DNA from: Aplectana chamaeleonis
Taxonomy: Eukaryota; Nematoda; Chromadorea; Rhabditida; Cosmocercidae
NCBI GenBank assembly: GCA_029168955.1
Contig: JAPDOI010000694.1
Location: 1 to 64,000 of the forward strand
Direction of reading: 5' to 3'
Length of the DNA stretch: 64,000 nt
Shown: positions 60,347 through 64,000 of the stretch, piece by piece
Layout: each line of letters opens with the position of its first letter
Numbering within the stretch: position 1 is the first letter of the stretch
The notes under the pieces: model-generated
What the model saw: only the letters and a program-made list of their open reading frames with translations
Database searches by the model: none
Told to the model about the DNA's origin: nothing
Made by a program: the position numbers and the translations under genes

Positions 60347-60708
60347 CTATAAAACCGGCATCAAAACGATCCAAAGGATATACATAGTACATCAAAAGAA
60401 AATGAGATTTCAGATCAGACAGGGAAAATTATATACATTTAAACATGAGGCAAACAAGCTCTAAGATATACAGTGGTGAGATTCTGAATTGAAGTCGAAA
60501 GACGAGAGATAATTCTAATATGACCCAATACTTTTTCCTTCTTTTCGACTATTTTCCCGAAGCTTCAAAATAAGCCAGTGATGAAATTAACAAACCACAG
60601 CAGAGGAAACCGCAGAGAGAGTACTCAAATCTGCTTCATTTCTTCATGATTCGAGCAAATATGCTCGAAAAATGATTTCGAACAGTGGAGATTTCGAATC
60701 GCTTAAAC

Positions 60709-60988
60709 TTCTCATTTCTCGAATATTCGAGTGTCTGAGTCGAATTTTGGGATTCCACAATAACTGAGTTTTCGAACAACTCGGTATTGACTGTTCACGG
60801 ACCAGGAGTGCCTTTTTGACGGCAATAAGGCAAGCTGTATTCCATTCAAGAGTTTTCAGGGGAATCTTTCCATATCCGCCCTCTGGTTGGAGTGGAATCA
60901 CAGCGGCTGGCGGCTGTGGACAACCGTGACTGCAAGCGTAGCGCAAAAGTGAAATTCTGTGTGAATAAAACTGCATCGGCCTGCCCAA
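60709..60988 (-). CDS. Possible slingshot N-terminal-domain exon
   Basis: After the acceptor TTCTTACCCAG the frame begins LGRPMQFYSHRISLLRYACS. It later reads PLQPEGGYGKIPLKTLEWNT and ACLIAVKKALLVRE, resembling the family pattern DGDGGF...KP.S...MW.A...L.KA...AR of the Slingshot N-terminal domain. The match is loose. The 3' boundary is unresolved: a donor after AAGGCACTCCTG keeps phase 0, while GAGAA|GTTTAA (used for the coordinate here) does not. Alternatively it belongs to another gene. Confidence 0.4.
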
Positions 60989-61036
60989 CTGGGTAAGAAT
61001 GACCCGCCGATGACTAAGTATTGCTCGAAAAACGTG

Positions 61037-61105
61037 CTCCTCATTATCCTCTTTGCAGTCACGACACGGTTGCTGTCACAGGTTCTACAGGAACTGGGCG
61101 TTGAA
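61037..61105 (-). mobile_element. Relic 3' end of Jockey-like element
   Basis: CCTCTTTGCAGTCACGACAC and GAACTGGGCGTTGAATAGGT-type sequence match the 3' terminus of the Jockey-like family (compare 61990), diverged and without coding sequence. Confidence 0.5.
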
Positions 61106-61492
61106 TAGGTTCAAAATTGCAGTGGGGGCTCCTGCTACACAAACTTTGTGTAAATGTCAGATCACTAGACGAAATCCCGTTGTTTGGACCCCATTCCTGC
61201 TATTTCAAATGTTTCTGCATTGCAGGCTCTGCTATAAAATCCCATTATATCATTATTATTATTTTAACAATTTTTAAATGCGAACTACTGTGTAATTAAC
61301 TCCTACAGGAGCAATCGTTTCCCTAATTTTGCATTGCAGGGTTCCGACCGAAAATGTATTGGAAAGACTTATGTTCTTCTCTGTTTCAAGGAAGCAATTG
61401 AAAGCTCAGATCACATTACGAATCGCGAGCAAGGACATTAAGACGCACTTTTTCGAATAACGCGTGCATGAGAAAAAGTCAGTAAAGTGTAC

Positions 61493-61633
61493 CTTAGCTT
61501 TTCCTTCTTCAGACAAATAATCCCGTACGGTATCTGCCTTCAACTCGTCCCCCTCGTCCATCTCCATGGGAGATTGCTGCCTGCAAATGCATACATATTG
61601 CAAACAGTAGCGGCCCATCATGTAGAAATATCG
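61493..61633 (-). CDS. Possible upstream exon (slingshot or other)
   Basis: Forty-seven codons bounded by a strong acceptor TCTCTCTCTACAG and donor GCTAAG|GTACAC, phase 0 at both ends. It encodes RYFYMMGRYCLQYVCICRQQ, then the acidic SPMEMDEGDELKADTVRDYL and SEEGKAK. Splice signals and codon content suggest a real exon. Membership of slingshot is inferred from strand, phase and position only; I do not recognise the peptide. Confidence 0.35.
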
Positions 61634-61735
61634 CTGTAGAGAGAGAGATTTTGACATGATCGATCGCCTAGCTGCTTGCATCGAATGTCTCAAATCAGAT
61701 TCTCCGAGAGTGGCTTACACTAGTTCACCAGAAGG

Positions 61736-61923
61736 GTGCGTTTCTAGATTGATCCCCCGATTCCACGGCGGAACAAATGTGAGCGTAGTAGAGTTTCCAT
61801 GGGTGAATTCGCCTCTCATGACTACAAATTCGAATCAAAATGTTCCCACGCGCTGCGGTTACATTAGCATTGTAACTTTTCCCTGTACCATGTAACATGT
61901 TCTAGAAACGCACACAAGAAGTT
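61736..61923. mobile_element. 188-bp TIR element
   Basis: GTGCGTTTCTAGA at the left is mirrored by TCTAGAAACGCAC at the right. It is related in its ends to the element at 29108. The interior has mirrored GTTCCCACG and CCATGGG-like blocks. No coding content; the target duplication is not clear. Confidence 0.6.
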
Positions 61924-61989
61924 TTACATATACAGACGCAATAGAAACGGTCGGTTGAGGATCACATGGATGAAAATCTATGCAACATG

Positions 61990-64000
61990 TTCTTCTTCTT
62001 CTGCAGCCTCGAAGTGGTTTTTGTCATAGGTTGAGGAACTGGGCGGCCTTCACAGGATTCGTCCAAATTTCCATTGTTGTTAAGGAGGTAGGTCTCTGCG
62101 GGCACATTAACAAGTGCGCCGTGTCGTTTCAAGGAGCACCACAGTCCGGGCATGCGTCTGGTCGGCTGCTGTCGATCTTGTTGACGTAAGACATGAGCAG
62201 AATAGAGTGACCGCAGCGCAGCGAGGCGACAGCACATCTGGCTCGCCTGCCGAGTTGAGACTCGGACTCGCAAACCCGAGGCAGCACTGCTCCTAAGATA
62301 GTGTTCACAGCCGCCTTCGTTAGATATCCTCGAACAAACTGGGTGTGCTCCTCACGCGGAAGACAAAGACTTTCCATGTTGGGGTCGGCCCATCTCTGTA
62401 CATCAACTTTACGAGGAGCATCTGCGAACGGCGTCCTAATCGACCTCTCTCTAATGGGCTTCATGGTTCTCTTTGTCGGATGATTCGGCTGTCTCAGAAC
62501 ATTAATATACGTTTGCTGTGCCTGGGGTTCACAATGCTCCTTGACTGGCAATATGCAGGCCTCCGCGTGAAGAGGTTCTATTGGGGAGCTCCTTGCACAA
62601 CCGGTAGCAATTCTAAGCGCAACATTCTGTACACGCTGCAGCTTATTCCAGGAGCTGTCTGACACCAGGTGCTGCCACACTGGTGCCGCATATTCCAGAG
62701 CCGGCTAAAGTATTGCTCTGTAGGTTCTCAGTATAGTCTCTCGGAAGCTTCCCCATGATGTTCCTCCGAGAGCTCTTACAATATTAAGCTTTGCCTTGAC
62801 GACTGTCTGTTTCTGTTCCGCGTTTTTGTGGAACTTCAGTGACGGATCGAGAATAAGACCAAGCAGCTTGGGGAATCTCACTGCTGGCAAACGACTACCA
62901 TCCCATCTGACATCTGGGTGGGCACTGTGTTCCTTGGTGCTTGTTGTGAGCACTGATACAGAAGACTTTGCAGCAGAGACTGTGAGCATCATATTATCGA
63001 GGAAAAGCTTCAACTCGACGAGATAGGCGCTGATCTTGTTAGCGGCTACTTGCAGGTCACGGTCCTGGCACATGATGGTGATGTCGTCGGCATACGAAAC
63101 CATCTTTATATCCTGCGGTGGCTCGGGTAGATCCTCAAGACACAGGCTGAATAGGGCAGGAGACAACACTCCGCCCTACGGAACACCGACTGCTATTGGA
63201 ATGCTATCGGATACGTGATTCTGGAACTGAACCTTAGCCCGGCGGCGCAGTCCCAAGCTAACAGAGTCAAACGCTTTGGTCAGGTCGAGGGCGACGGCCA
63301 CCGTTCTTAGGGGCTTTTTCATGTTGAATCCATCGAGCGCAAAGTTCACGATCTCCAATAGAGCAGTAGTAGTAGAGTGAAGTTTCCTGAACCCATGCTG
63401 ATGCTGCTGTCGCTCATTTTGATCAGACAGGTCCCTCACGATCAACTTTTCAGCTAATTTGGCGACGGGAGATAAAAGGCTAATTGGTCGAAAGCCTTTT
63501 GCCGTACTTTGGGACTTGCCTGGCTTTGGCAACGGCATCACATTGACTGTCTTCCAAGCTTGGGGTAGAATGCAGGTCCGGAAAGAATTGTTAATGATAT
63601 CTGCAAGCATCGGTAGATGTTCCATGGGAAGCTTCTTCAGAATGGCTGGGGAGATGCCGTCAGGTCCGATAGCCTTCGAATTCCGCATTTCTTTGATAGC
63701 CTTCTCTACTTGGGTGAGAGTAAAGGCCTCAGAAGCGTTCATGAGCGGCAACCGGCTCAGCTCTCTAACCGTGACTGTTTTGAACGCCTCGCTTGACACG
63801 TGTGATTAAGGAATTCTTGCCGAGCGCATAAGCAGCCGCTTTCCCTGATTTGAAGACGTTCTCCTCGAACTCAATAGCGGAGCTCATCGAGGGAGCGGAC
63901 TTGCCGGAAATTTTCCTCAACACTTTCCACGTCGTAGTTCCGTCAGCCTTGGAATTCAGCTTTTCAGTGAACTTCTCCCAGCGCTCCTTCTTGCGCTTGT
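61990..64000 (-). pseudogene. Jockey-like retrotransposon, decayed, runs off the edge
   Basis: The element reads right to left with a (GAA)n tail at 61990. From the right edge come the pre-RT segment (KRKKERWEKFTEKLNS, KISGKSAPSMSSAIEF), a frame change near 63800, and the reverse transcriptase start with MRNSKAIGPDGIS. Motif A is ALDLTKAFDS. Next comes a deletion of about 25 residues after FDSVS, then motif B interrupted by a TAG where relatives have Gln (GVPQGG; at about 63174). Motif C is SYADDI. A second TAG replaces Gln in AILQPALEYA (about 62705). A TGA in the zinc finger (CPDCGAP) lies near 62128, followed by intact final codons to QFLNL. It is non-functional. The 5' part lies outside the window. 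Confidence 0.88.

Larger units (their letters stand above)
32636..61633 (-). other. Slingshot phosphatase gene span
   Basis: Minus-strand gene assembled by eye from exons that each match part of the Slingshot family (ADF/cofilin phosphatases that reactivate cofilin to promote actin turnover). Firm exons, 5' to 3', are 60227-60346, 36789-36913, 36582-36728, 36361-36514 and 32636-32926; tentative upstream exons are 60988 leftward and 61493-61633. Junction phases agree throughout: GHK|DFIDREM phase 0, QNN|VGYIL phase 2, AK|ESG phase 2, PNK|GFM phase 0. Introns are 23313, 60, 67 and 3434 bp. The first and last are packed with satellites and transposons. The start codon was not identified and may lie upstream of the tentative exons or beyond the window. 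Confidence 0.8.

Overview
This window looks like a repeat-dominated stretch of a nematode nuclear genome. The evidence is an ATP synthase c-subunit exon of nematode type, very short introns (60 and 67 bp) with acceptors such as TTTTTAG, TTGTCAG and TTTTATAG, and abundant RTE-like and Jockey-like non-LTR retrotransposons. A Rhabditina-like worm is my best guess; the species is not determined. There are no bacterial features: no operons, no CRISPR arrays and no tRNA that I could find.

Layout. 1-5640 is a satellite of about 42 bp per unit. 5641-7755 holds no recognised gene but contains a complete set of hammerhead-ribozyme core elements in a non-standard strand order (5892-5951). 7756-10541 is a foldback element with TTAA-type MITEs and a hAT-like element inserted in it. 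10771-14420 is a 42-bp minisatellite split by a full-length but frame-broken RTE-type retrotransposon with a perfect 9-bp target duplication. 14985-17326 holds two Jockey-like elements, followed by a hairpin-bearing tandem array (17327-18085). 18.3-25 kb is a thicket of palindromic MITEs, a TA microsatellite, nested hAT-like MITEs and 5'-truncated Jockey-like copies. 25659-25964 is the terminal exon of mitochondrial ATP synthase subunit c, and 26968-27165 is an unrecognised exon-like frame. 27688-31520 holds a second hAT-like copy carrying three nested MITEs, abutting a second foldback element.

The main host gene lies on the minus strand and no single open frame displays it: a Slingshot-type cofilin phosphatase. 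Its terminal exon is at 32636-32926. Catalytic exons lie at 36361-36514, 36582-36728 and 36789-36913. The DEK-C exon is at 60227-60346, and two tentative 5' exons are near 60.7-61.6 kb. The intron between the DEK-C and catalytic exons is 23.3 kb. It contains a 21.7-kb array of about 150 copies of a 144/145-bp satellite, a 42-bp minisatellite carrying CRE palindromes (TGACGTCA), and a 604-bp long-TIR element ending 4 nt from the splice donor. The last intron (3.4 kb) holds a 1.9-kb TIR element containing an inverted pair of 42-nt exon-like sequences.

The window ends (61990-64000) in another decayed Jockey-like element that runs off the right edge. Coordinates of repeats and exons were read by eye. 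Exon assignments rest on protein motifs remembered from the families plus consistent splice signals and phases; no database search was run.
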